Origin: Metridium senile | Taxonomy: Eukaryota > Cnidaria > Anthozoa > Actiniaria > Metridiidae | Assembly (NCBI GenBank): GCA_949775045.1 | Contig: OX459099.1 | Location: 6,035,937-6,099,936, forward strand | DNA length: 64,000 bases | Direction of reading: 5' to 3' | Notes under the pieces: generated by a model | The model's input: only the letters and a program-made list of their open reading frames with translations | Databases searched by the model: none | Told to the model about the DNA's origin: nothing | Translations under genes and position numbers: made by a program | In this document: positions 11,001-20,995 of the stretch, in pieces | How the letters are laid out: every line of letters starts with the position of its first letter | Position numbering within the stretch: position 1 is the stretch's first letter

Positions 11001-14000
11001 TGATGCCAACAATGATCCAAACCAAACAGAACAATCGTCCGGGGATAGTCTTGGGGGCTTTGTCCCCGTATCTATAGCAACAGATTATTATGGGTTATTA
11101 ATGATTTCCAACCTCGTTCCCAGGACCTTTTCAAAACCAAAGGGAAAAGGTCCTGGGACCGAGGTTGGATGATTTCATTGTTAAATCTTATTGCGCTGCT
11201 CTCCTTAAACAACATTACTTGTAATATAGCGTATTTATGATTTTCAAACATGAAAAATATGAATAAAGTCCTTCCGTTCGTCACAACTACAGACATGATG
11301 TCACAGTTAGACAGTATAACGTCCCGTGATGTTGTCATAGTTGTTACCATGGTTGCATAATGACCACATGCTTTCCTAACAGTTGATATGTTCAACTCAT
11401 AATGATTTGATGCCTGCCTAACAGTCGCCATGGTAACTAAAAATGACGTATGCTTACCCAACAGTTGTCATGGTTACTATTGCCCACCAAAACCCGTCCC
11501 AGGCCCCTGAAACGAACTGGATGGTGAATTCGTTGGAATGAGCGACTGTTTCCTGCAACCGAGAATAACAGTATTTACTACCATCCGGTAAAGTATCTGG
11601 AAAAATCCATTTAATTGTCCTATTTCATTATGACGTCACGATGTGTTTACAGTGGGGGATAGAATCGCCGAAAACAATGGTAATTTCAACTAAATCTTCT
11701 TTCTCTTTGAAAATTGAGCGTCATATTATCTACTTTTTATGTATGTTATGTTATGTGTCTAAGTTTATACTTTCATATTTATGGCATTTTGTTGTCATTT
11801 CTTTCCTATCCGTCTTGTAAATGCAATTTTATCGTGTATTCTTGTATTGTTGTTATGAATCTGTCCCCCACTGGCGACCACGATCCTTAGCGTTAGAACA
11901 ATAGAATGTTTTGATGTGACGTCATAATGAAATAGGGCAATTAGAAAAAGTAACAAAAAAGATCCTTTGAAATCAGTTCTGTTTGGAGTTCTTTAGTGCG
12001 CAGTCTTAACCCGGCTCGATAGGATGTGGCATATTCCTTTGTACAGCCCGTGATAAGACATTGAATGGAACTGCCATGAACAAACAATAGAAATACTACA
12101 GGTTTTCCCTCTACTCTTTCACAAATTTACCTACAATTGAAACTTATAAATCTGTGCAATGAAGAACTCAAGCCTGATGATGGCCAAGATGGCCGAAAGC
12201 TTGGTGTCTATTTTATAATACATTATTACACAGAAGAAACGTTATCATCAATTTTTAAATAAATGCCTGCGTGCGTGCCAACAAATATTGAACTCAAAAC
12301 TGGCCTGTTTTTGTTAGATGGTTACCAGACGACAACTCCCAAAGAGCTTTGCTAGCGTTTGTCTACTAGACTGTCATGACAACAGGAGAAAACACATGTA
12401 TGATAAACAGGAATGTGATGGTTTTATTGTGCTTACCAAGACCCAGACAACCAGGCCTGCTGCTAATGCAACACCAATAATAAAAAACAAGAATGGCCAG
12501 GCAGAGAAGATGGTCTGTACCAATACAGAAGTCCTGGACACTTTGACGTCATCATAAACAATTAACATGACACGAGGGGCCTGGACTACAGGGATAAATG
12601 GTTGGTCCTTGTACGTCTTACTTTTCCATCTGATAAAACAAAGTACGTAAGAATAACGTAACATATATCGTTGTGTAAAAATGATACGTGGTACGTATAC
12701 ATTAAACTTGGTTTGCATACACACTTATTATCATGAGGGTCAAAAAAGAAACAAGAAATTAAAACAGTAGTAATTGTTATTAGCCCTATGGTAGCAAAAC
12801 GGATATTAATAATTGTTTTATACCATTATTTTACTTGTTTGATACTAGCAACGTTGGACCACTTTCGTTTTAATTTAAGAAAACGTTTGTGAACAAAAAG
12901 GTATGTGCTAATTTTAAATAGCTTTGAATACTTACGTACCTTTGGACGTAAATTGGGTATGTAAAAGTAGGATACGTACCCCTGGACGTAAATTGGGTAT
13001 GTAAAAGTAGGATACGTACCCCTGGACGTAAATTGGGTATGTAAAAGTAGGATACGTACCCCTGGACGTAAATTGGGTATGTAAAAGTAGGATACGTACC
13101 CCTGGACGTAAATTGGGTATGTAAAAGTAGGATACGTACCTCTGGACGTAAATTGGGTATGTAAAAGTAGGATACGTACCTCTGGACGTAAATTGGGTAT
13201 GTAAAAGTAGGATACGTACCCCTGGACGTAAATTGGGTATGTAAAAGTAGGATACGTACCTCTGGACGTAAATTGGGTATATAAAAGTAGGATACGTACC
13301 CCTGGACGTAAATTGGGTATGTAAAAGTAGGATACGTACCCCTGGACGTAAATTGGGTATGTAAAAGTAAGATACGTACCTCTGGACGTAAATTGGGTAT
13401 ATAAAAGTAGGATACGTACCTCTGGACGTAAATTGGGTATGTAAAATCGTATATATTTTTTGCAAGATGATCTTCTGCTTGACGAACAGATCTCATTATT
13501 TTACCATAGACGAACTTGCTCCTAGGACAGCAGTGCTTCACGATCTGGTTTATTACACCTGATAACAATACAGACGTGTTAGGTTGGTTGGTTGGTTGGT
13601 TGGTTGGTTGGTTGGTTGGTTGGTTGGTTGGTTGGTTGGTTGGTTGGTTGGTTGGTTGGTTGGTTGGTTGGTTGGTTGGTTGGTTGGTTGGTTGGTTGGT
13701 TGGTTGGTTGGTTGGTTGGTTGGTTGGTTGGTTGGTTGGTTGGTTGGTTGGTTGGTTGGTTGGAAAACTAACCTGGAAATATCCCGAATGCAATAATTCC
13801 TTTAGTTCCATTGACCTTACGGGGACCATTGATGCCCGAATATGGTTCGTTGGGTAACCAGGCCATCGATAGTGGATAACCAGCTTGACAACGCTCGTCA
13901 AACGTCATCGATTCGGTCAGATTGCGAAACTCTTTACCCAATGGTCGGCCTGCATAGAAAAACACATTAATGTTAATTTAAATGTCAAACTAGCTGATGT

Positions 14001-15496
14001 ATTCCTATCAACGTTAGAACATCCATTAATTTATTTCTAGCAAATTAAATTTACATTTGTTTTGAAATTTGCTTAAATAAATCGAAACTTGTAAATGCAG
14101 ACTTCAACTGTCAACCGATGATGGTCCCGATGGTTACGATCTGTGGTCAATAACTGATAAAACTGATAAATTCAAAAATAAAATACTTTCTATTTGCGTG
14201 CGTGTATTTTTTCTATTCACTCCTGTTTTGTAAGCCTTTTTAACGATAATGTCATTAAAATTTCAAGTATTTTATTTTTGAACCTCATGGCACATAAAAC
14301 ATATGGTCTTTATCTATTTTGTAATAATTAGTCAGTCAGATTTCCCCGGGGGGTATTCCCTTTGTCCAAGTGGTGGGGGTGATCGGCGGACGTTTTGAAA
14401 ACGACCCCTAAAAGGTACGCACAGATAAAAATAACTGATAAAGCCAACAAAGCAACAAAACAGAGTAAAAATGACTCTTACAGGTACGAAATCATGTAAC
14501 GTAACTTATTTTTAAGCCAGAACCCTAAAAGGTACGCACATGCAGGAAAGATTTTTACCCTAAAAGATACGCCGATCACCCCTACTACTTGGACAAAGGG
14601 AGTACCCCTCCCTGCAAATTTCCCACTATAGTGCAATGTCTCAAACTAATATATTAAATCTATAATATTATTTTCTTAATAGAGCGAAAACACTTGAACC
14701 ATGAAATAAAAACAAAATAGTTACTAACTAATAGTTTTTATTTAGTGACTATTTAGTCAGTATCACTCAACCAGAAACATCAAATACAAAAGGAAACAAT
14801 ACCTCATTACAACTTTACTTATCTTTTATAGTAACTAATAGTCGCTAAATAAGAACTATTACACACTAACAATTTGATTTTGTTTCATGGTTCTAGTGTT
14901 TTCGCTCTATTACTTTCCTAATATGTACTTATAGTCTATGTCCGTGACGAAATGAGGAAGTTTGTACCCCCCATCCCCGTCTCCTAGGGTGCAATTCTTC
15001 AGTTTCTCCGTTGGTATAAAATCAGTGGATGGACTGGAGAAATGATTCTTCAAATTATCTTCAAATTTTGGTAAAATATAAAAGAACTAGGCTAGACGTT
15101 TCTTAAGTCGTTTAGAACATTCGCGTCCTTGATGTATCGGCTATAGAATCACGCGCCTTCGGCTTGTGATTGTATATGCCAATATACAGCACGGCGTATC
15201 ATAAGAGCGACGATCAATGTAACCTCTGCCGCCGCCCGCGACTTCGCTCGTCGCTCTAAGGGTAAGAAAAAAGAACCTCTGCTTGTAGGGCTAACACGGC
15301 ACGGCCGCTCATATTGTCAGTGCTTAAAAATAATTGACATAAAAAAGTGCTTACGCGGTACAATAACGTTTCTCATTGTAATGAAGATATTGTCATCTGT
15401 TAGCTGCACATTATCCTTCCATGATATGAACAATCCGCAGGTCTTGTATGGCAAGTGCACTATCAGTATAATCACCAAAAACTCCCAACAATGCAT
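8051..15496 (-). CDS. ionotropic glutamate receptor-like channel with K+-channel filter TTVGYGD (530 aa, 10 exons)
   Basis: Ligand-gated ion channel of the iGluR/GluR0 type in the plasma membrane. Coding exons (transcript order): 15496-15355, 13949-13773, 13558-13420, 12629-12437, 11552-11458, 11071-10918, 10021-9958, 9119-8848, 8649-8490, 8247-8051. All joins have GT-AG sites and matching phase, giving 530 codons plus stop. Order: hydrophobic signal peptide ([13 protein letters not shown], residues 1-about 22); ligand-binding lobe S1 (about 40-195) with GIFPGVINQI and YDFTYP; M1 (about 197-217); pore helix and filter [14 protein letters not shown] (244-257), T247-V248-G249-Y250-G251-D252 being the potassium filter; inner helix (262-288) with [14 protein letters not shown] in place of the SYTANLAAF gate; lobe S2 (about 300-430) with [14 protein letters not shown], where D344 may be the amino-group-binding acid; M3 (about 438-460); basic then coiled-coil cytosolic tail. 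There is no amino-terminal LIVBP-type domain. The S1 arginine that normally binds the ligand carboxylate appears replaced. Introns are full of MITEs and tandem repeats. Confidence 0.85.
8718..8829 (+). repeat. octanucleotide repeat (CAGGCAAG)14
   Basis: Fourteen perfect or near-perfect copies of an 8-bp unit lie in intron 8 of the channel gene, ending 19 bp before the end of exon 8 at 8848. Frames across it (Leu/Ala/Cys/Pro) are not coding. Confidence 0.95.
9666..9924. mobile_element. MITE with CACAGGGAGCCC termini
   Basis: Long inverted repeats run inward from CACAGGGAGCCCAAGC at 9666 and its complement ending at 9924; the arms extend roughly 90 bp and share a strong match in the segment around ATATCCTTTCGCTGTGCCTC. 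It lies in intron 7 of the channel gene, 34 bp from exon 7. The same terminal 12 bases end the element at 49511-49838. No clear target duplication is seen at this copy. Confidence 0.8.
10340..10480. mobile_element. TA-flanked MITE, family A copy 1
   Basis: Terminal inverted repeats GAGTACAAACACTAAAAGTG ... complement, 141 bp, flanked by TA at 10338-10339 and 10481-10482. The TA duplication and size fit a non-autonomous Tc1/mariner-like element. It is in intron 6 of the channel gene. A nearly identical copy is at 41200-41335. Confidence 0.88.
10559..10846. mobile_element. MITE with GTACACCCTTTCCGAGAA termini
   Basis: About 288 bp between inverted repeats of roughly 40 bp (ACACCCTTTCCGAGAA inward, with imperfect continuation). 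Interior has no gene. Located in intron 6 of the channel gene, 72 bp from exon 6. The superfamily is not clear because the target duplication cannot be fixed. Confidence 0.75.
11107..11173. mobile_element. short palindromic element (CCAACCTCG ends)
   Basis: About 60-bp imperfect palindrome with CCAACCTCGTTCCCAGGACC and its complement, flanked by a probable ATGATTT duplication on both sides. A related fragment (GGGAACGAGGTTGG) occurs near 30750. It lies in the short intron 5 between the two pore exons of the channel. Confidence 0.7.
11612..11943. mobile_element. MITE with TAATTGYCCTATTTCATTATGACGTCA termini
   Basis: About 332 bp with inverted repeats of about 28 bp, including a TGACGTCA palindrome inside each arm. 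Subterminal GTGGGGGA-type strings are also roughly inverted. Lies in intron 4 of the channel gene, 60 bp upstream of the pore exon. Confidence 0.78.
12934..13446 (-). repeat. 40-bp minisatellite built from the exon 3/intron 3 junction of the channel gene
   Basis: Thirteen copies of a 40-bp unit, at 12941, 12981 and every 40 bp to 13421. The first unit on the gene strand contains the end of exon 3 and its splice donor (CCAGAG|GTACGT, cut after 13420). Every other unit repeats the same donor sequence, as CCAGAGGTACGT or CCAGGGGTACGT. Because 40 is not divisible by three, successive donors fall in successive phases, and all three frames stay open through the array. Confidence 0.93.
13582..13763 (+). 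repeat. tetranucleotide repeat (GGTT)46
   Basis: Perfect GGTT/AACC run of about 182 bp. It fills most of the 214-bp intron 2 of the channel gene and ends 10 bp from the donor of exon 2. The apparent WLVG or NQPT frames are artefacts. Confidence 0.97.
14339..14626. mobile_element. inverted-repeat element in intron 1 of the channel gene
   Basis: Arms of about 45 bp: CCCTTTGTCCAAGTGGTGGG near 14356 and its imperfect complement near 14595, with GATCGGCG and CGCCGATC inward. Interior has repeated CCTAAAAGGTACGC strings. A fragment with similar CCACCCCTACCACTTG sequence lies at 26230. No coding content. Confidence 0.65.
14682..14907. mobile_element. TA-flanked MITE, family D (GAGCGAAAACACT ends)
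   Basis: 226 bp between GAGCGAAAACACT and its complement, TA at both borders, with subterminal CCATGAAA / TTTCATGG and internal TTTATTTAGTGACTATTTAG. Relatives at 25707-25877, 36731-36978 and the split copy around 58750-59145. Mariner-like by its TA duplication. Confidence 0.85.
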
Positions 15497-15537
15497 CGCG
15501 AATACTGCAAGGAAAGCAAAACAAATTTGTTAACTAA

Positions 15538-15754
15538 GGGCCCGGGCAAACGGTTTCAACATTTGCTTCAACATCCGTGCGATTTTGATGAATGGCAATG
15601 TTTAAACGCTTGTAAATTCTTTCAACATCAATTCAACATCGATTCAACATGTTTGAACAATGCTGAAAGAGTTTAAAAACGTTAAATATTGCTATTCAAC
15701 AAAATCGAACGGATGTTGAAGCAAATTAAATGTTGAAACCGTTTGCCCGGGCCT
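15538..15754. mobile_element. PIF/Harbinger-like MITE (GGCCCGGGCAAACGG ends), copy 1
   Basis: 217 bp with about 45-bp inverted repeats starting GGCCCGGGCAAACGG. The left flank is TAA; the right flank has drifted to CAA. The second copy at 30928-31140 has TAA on both sides, which supports a 3-bp TWA-type duplication. This copy sits 34 bp upstream of a splice acceptor-like site (15505-15507) that precedes the channel start codon, so it is close to the 5' untranslated region. Confidence 0.85.
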
Positions 15755-15837
15755 CAAGATTCTCTTATGATAGGTAATATAATTATGATAGGTGTTATAA
15801 TGAAATTTCTAACACCGTAAAAAAATGTTGACTTAAC

Positions 15838-15877
15838 TTTACCGACGTTTCGAGCTTTAGCCCTTCGTCAGAGTAAA
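15838..15877 (-). ncRNA. hammerhead ribozyme-like motif
   Basis: On the minus strand the order is: UUUACU arm, CUGACGA core, a hairpin GGGC-UAAA-GCUC, GAAA core, CGUC, GGUAAA arm. The two outer arms pair over six positions (one G-U). That is the layout of a minimal type I hammerhead with a very short stem III, as known from Penelope-like retroelements. It lies in a dispersed repeat (15770-15880) with degenerate relatives near 34480, 35710 and 44190. Activity is inferred, not shown. Confidence 0.6.
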
Positions 15878-16047
15878 ATTAAGATTCTCTTAATTCAGTC
15901 ACAGCTATTCAATTCAGTTATTGATAAATACCACAACATTTTATGGAAAAATATGTACATTACAAAACTAAATAGTACAAAATGATACGATTTTCCGGCT
16001 CATACGATTTTTCTATTGTTTGATTTAGCACTATTTTGTACTAGCTA

Positions 16048-16481
16048 GAGTGATTTTCATAGAGTGAAGTCATTCAACCCGTGAAATAGATATTAGACTA
16101 ATACATCTTTAATAGCAGTCTTTAATTCCATTGTTTTCTTTTGTGTCTATTTGACTAGAGTAAAAATATTATACCCGTGAAAGAAGTAGTACTGATTAGT
16201 ACTAAATAATGCTAATTAAACAATAGAAAACAATAGAATTAGCATAAAATATCACTATTTAGTACTATTTATGTTTCACGCTTTTAATGTTTGTACTCTA
16301 TTACACCTTGACTATTTAATTTTGTTTCACGGGTTAAATGTCTTCACTCTATGACCGTGAAAGAATTGGCAAACTAATAGTTGTTATTACATTATGAATC
16401 TATTGTTTTCTTTTGTTCATACCAACAATTAAGAACTAAATAGTCGGGGTTTTTTTGCACGGCCGGTCAAATGAAAATCAC
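16048..16481. mobile_element. three TA-flanked MITEs nested inside each other
   Basis: Outer element 16048-16481 (GAGTGATTTTCAT arms), middle element 16062-16349 (GAGTGAAGTCATT arms, CAACCCGTGAAA subterminal), inner element 16158-16298 (GAGTA...TACTC arms). Borders of the middle and inner elements carry TA; the outer right border is altered. All share CCGTGAAA/TTTCACGG subterminal blocks, so related elements repeatedly used each other as targets. A further partial relative lies at 16520-16635. Confidence 0.75.
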
Positions 16482-16639
16482 TATAGCTGTTAATTTTGTA
16501 TTTCACAGATATATAATACAAATAGTATTTCCGTGAAACATTATTAAATACTAAATAGTACAATTTTTGCTAATTCTATTGTTTAATGTAGCACTATTTA
16601 ATATTTACTAATGTTTCACGGATTCACTATTTGCCCAAA

Positions 16640-19600
16640 TTACATAATATAATAATAATGATGACAGAATTCGGTTCTGTTTTGAACCATTCTCGGTGAT
16701 GAAACGTGTGCAAAAATTATCAATCAACAAAATCTTGCTCAAAAAAGAAAACCGTTCGGTCTGCGCTGAAACCGGATGCATTAAGCCTGATAGACGTACA
16801 CAAGTCTGTTCAGATGTTTATATGATTTTCGAAGTTACATGTCAATGTTGGAATATAGCAAATTTCCCTCTAGTAAAGGAGAAAAGACGGTAAAATGATT
16901 GAAAACTAAGTTGTGAGGTTGAAATTGCGGTAAATCTATGTTGACCGTTTTAGTGGAATCGAAAATACTCTTTTAAAAGCATGAATGCCTGGTTAAGAAA
17001 AAACGCTTTGAAGAGCCGAGAAATCAGACAAGAGCACGTAAACATCTTCGTTTTTGTTCTGGTTTTAGAACGGAAATTTTCCAGTTCGTGTTAAATAAGT
17101 GATGTACGATTACGTCAAATTAACGAAACCATTATTAAAGTGTTTTGGAGTGAACAATTGGATATTACCTTGTACAGTCGTAGAAAGTACAATATTCCAA
17201 GGCTCTGTAAGTATGTACTTGGTTAAAATAGTCTACAAATAAGTCTGGTTCCGTGACAGACTCGAGTTGAATCTGTAGAAACACGCCCTATTCACCGTAC
17301 GAATAACAATGGTATTCCTTCAAACTCGTGCTTAATATTTAAAACAACCGTTAATTAGAAGTTTTAATGGTTTTGAACGACTGCTATCTACCGCCTTGAT
17401 AAATAATTGATCACCATAACAAAGTCGCAATCGAGTAATCGCTTTTAAAGTCATCTGTGGGTTGCGGTTGCTAAGATACCGTAATTGCTTTGAGCTGTCC
17501 TGTTTAATGAATGTGCCGAAGGGCATAATTTACTGCTTGGTTCATGGCAAAAACCTCAGTGGTTTTAATTTCCAAACGAACTTTCATGACAACAATCTGC
17601 GTTCGGTAGTCATATTGTTCTTGTCTCTTCGCTTAATACTCTTCGTTGCTTGAACATTCAAAATTGAAATGGCTAACTATGAGGTGGCACCGTGGGGAGT
17701 AAGGACGGGAGGCTGAACACATCAACTTATTGGAAAATCTTCATTCAAAATACAATGCTTTGATCTGATAACTGATAACAACGAATGAATAAACCGAACA
17801 TTGATCTTTTAGCGCGAATGATTTTTCTCCAATCCACTCACTCTGCTAACCTGTCCTCGACATGAATTCAAGAAAAACCTTTTTTCCGGCACGGGATGTT
17901 AAGTTAAAGACAATAAAAGTACCTTAATTAGTTATTTTTCTTAGTTTCTGATCACACATTTCAACTGATGCCGTTACGGTCGAGTAAAACGCTGTATTTG
18001 ACAATGTGATGGTTTTCAATTAAATAAACGGAATAGCTTTCTGTCAGTTTATGAGTAGACTCGAGAAATTCAAGCAGCCGAATGTCAGTATTCGCGCTTC
18101 TTCAAACATCCTTTAGGCAAACATGTATTTTACATAGTAGCGGAAATTGACCCTCTTGATTGGGTCTTCCAGAACACTGTTACAATACAGAGCGCTTAAA
18201 TCATTCTACCATCGCGATGGCTGCATTTAACAAATTAACGTCGTATCTCCAAACAATGTGCCGAAACTGTTTTTCGATCATCAAGGAATAACAAGCCAAA
18301 AGTGATATTTGGTAGCTGATCAAATATTGGCAATTTAACATAACTTATTATTGCAAATTGTTATGAATAATTTCCCATTGGCTAGTGAATTATATTTGCA
18401 CAGCAAAGATCCCGCCGAATATTCGCTCATGAGCGGAATACACTTGAGAGAAAAACGTTTTTTTTTATCCTTCTTTTTCTTATTTTTAAGAATCACTATT
18501 CTAAACCCTCAATTTTTTTAAATAACAAATCTAAGTGAAATTTCTATTTCATGCAAGTTCGAGGTATTCTCATAATTAACCGCTTAACTTATACTGTTAA
18601 TGCTACGCAATAGTTTGTAACTCGAACGCAGATAGTTTTAACCCTTTGAAGTGTTTTTTTTATTGGTTATGAATTTTTTTCCCCTTTATTATAAAATAAA
18701 CGTCGATTAGAATTGCTCGTTTTTAAAGAACGGATATTTTTATTTAGTTATATTCCAATTCATAATTTCATCACAAAGCGGGAAATGACAGAAATTATAA
18801 TGTTCACACTTTGCTAAGTTAACAGTATAATCTAAATACTTATATTTTAAACAAAAAAACTTTCGGAAAGGTTAGATGAATGTTTATAAAAAAAGTTACA
18901 AATATAAAACTGTTAAAATTGGACAGACTCGGAGTTTTGTCAGCACAGCCGCGGAGTCTGGTAGTGCGGCACAAACCGCCAAAACAAAACACAAAGGGAA
19001 AAAACAATTCTTTAAAACCAACTCTAGCAGTTAGATTACCTGATATATCCTTGTTGTCTAGAAGGGACTCATAGAAGCGTGTTGTTATGGAGGTAGTAGA
19101 GATCCTATCGCCTTCTCAATCACTCACTCGTGAATAACACAGGTGAACGGCTTGTCATTATCTAGTCGACGCATGAGCAGAATTAGTAATCCAACGAAGG
19201 TTTAAAATATTAATTGCGTTGAACCCTAGGGATGCTTGATTTCCAGCGAAATAACAACCGAAACGCTGACAATACAAAGCCAATTAATCAAACCAAGCTC
19301 ACAATTCAAAAAGGGTTGTGATTTGTGTTTGTAATGTTTGTCAGTGTACCGAGTCGAGTCAAGATTTCGTGTGAATATATAAAAGGGGATTTTGTGGTTA
19401 AGCTTTAGATAAACACAAATTAGCATTTTTGCCCACATTCAAGAATCTTTTTCGGTCTTTTTCAATCAAAAATATAACACAGATAATGCACTTAACGCGT
19501 TTAAATACTAAGGAAAATAACGATCTACGATGACAGCTAGAAGCGAGCCATATAAGTGCAAAACACAAGGTTAACAAAACCACAAATTAAAGCCAGATAT

Positions 19601-19990
19601 TATTTTTAGCGAACACTTGAACGAACACTACCAGAATATCCTTGAACACGCTGTTTTCTTCTCCTGCTTCAGTGTTAAATATTGATTAGATTTTCACAAG
19701 GAAAATTTCTCTTTATTTTTTTTACAGACCGTTGGATGCCAGCTCACCATGCATATGAAAATATTAAGTAGTAAAGGAAGCATAACACTTAAACGCTGAG
19801 CATGTAATGGTCTTGTGTGTAAGCACTTTACATCTTGTCTCTGAACGTTAGAAAACGATGAAAGTTGATTGATAGAGAAGAATTGTTGGTTATGGAATAA
19901 AGAAGTGTCCGCGCTGTCTATAGAAAAATGATTATTCAGCCACATACATCAGTCCCTCTATAATAAACTATGCTCTTATACGCTGATTAT
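16640..19990. other. AT-rich intergenic sequence, no gene recognised
   Basis: Only short frames of 60-83 codons without domain similarity, codon bias or splice context are present. No repeats longer than a few units stand out. Confidence 0.5.
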
Positions 19991-20019
19991 GTTAATCAAT
20001 TCACTTCCGGCCTTTATTG

Positions 20020-20420
20020 GTTCATTCATCTTTTTATCCATCCATTCATCCATTCGTTCGTTCATTCATTCATTCAATTATTCATTTATTCATCCATCCA
20101 TCCATTCCGCCATTCAGTAAGTCCTTCATTCAATCAATCATTCGTTCGTTCGTTCATTCATTCATTCAATCATTCATTTATTCATCCATCCATCCATTCC
20201 GTCATTCAGCCAGTCCTTCATTCAATCAATCATTCGTTCGTTCGTTCGTTCGTTCATTCATTCATTCATTTAATCATTATTCATTCATTCAGAGAACATC
20301 AATTCTTATGCTCTCTTGTTCATTATTCATTTATTCGTTCATTTATCCCTCCCTCCATCCATCCATTTATTTTGTTAATTCGTTCATTTATTGGCTCGCT
20401 TGTTTATTCACCTATTAATT
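20020..20420 (+). repeat. degenerate CATT/CATC tetranucleotide repeat
   Basis: About 400 bp of interleaved TTCATTCATTCA, CATCCATCCATC and TTCGTTCG runs, with an internal duplication (a block around 20090-20180 recurs at 20165-20250). Ser/Phe/Ile/His frames across it are artefacts. Confidence 0.9.
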
Positions 20421-20703
20421 ATATTTTTTCTTTTTATTCTTATTAGATATTACTGGCTATTCATTTAGTCCTGTATTAAATTATGCAATTCTCCCATCCT
20501 TTATGCATTTACTCTTTATTTAATTCATTCATACCGATGATCACTACTATTCATTCAATCTCGTTCCCATAGCCGTTGGTTCTTACAGCGCATGCTCGAC
20601 GAACTATCTCGGCTCTAATCAGGTCCAATATTCCCAGCCATATTATTGGTTGAAACGGTCGATTCCTAACGAAAATGAGCCTCGTTTGAACGCAGACGCT
20701 GTT

Positions 20704-20995
20704 ATGCACCTATTTCAAAAATCGTTGTCGCAATCAAAGCTATAGTCTACACTCTGAAGCCTGCAAAGGATGTCGATATTTTCTTCTCTTCTCGATTTAT
20801 TCATAGCATATTTTTGCCTGTGTTGTATGACCAGCAACTAGCTGTTGCAGTGGTAGATGATGAAACAAATATTTATTGAAAAAACGAGTAATAAACCAAC
20901 AATTTATGTTCATGTTACCGACATTCTTTGCAGGCTTCCTGAGAGTGTGTAGACTGCACCTTCCGCTGCGACAACGATTATTGAAATAGGTGTAT
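20704..20995. mobile_element. MITE with CACCTATTTCAAAAATCGTTG termini, copy 1
   Basis: About 290 bp. Long arms contain CACCTATTTCAAAAATCGTTG and further inward CCTGCAAAGGATGTC. The sister copy is 50348-50653, next to the RING exon of the RNF180-like gene. The interior is non-coding. Confidence 0.85.

Noticed and set aside
12870..13465. Long minus-strand frames through the 40-bp array as one continuous exon
   Set aside because: The phase-consistent donor after 13420 in the first unit joins correctly to the M1 exon; the rest is intron by default, although alternative donor use is raised as a finding.
13516..13901. Frames of repeated WLVG or NQPT
   Set aside because: Direct translation of the (GGTT)n microsatellite.
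15410..15510. Alternative frame [20 protein letters not shown] in the first channel exon
   Set aside because: It meets a stop after about 30 codons; the other frame has an ATG, a signal peptide and the correct donor phase.
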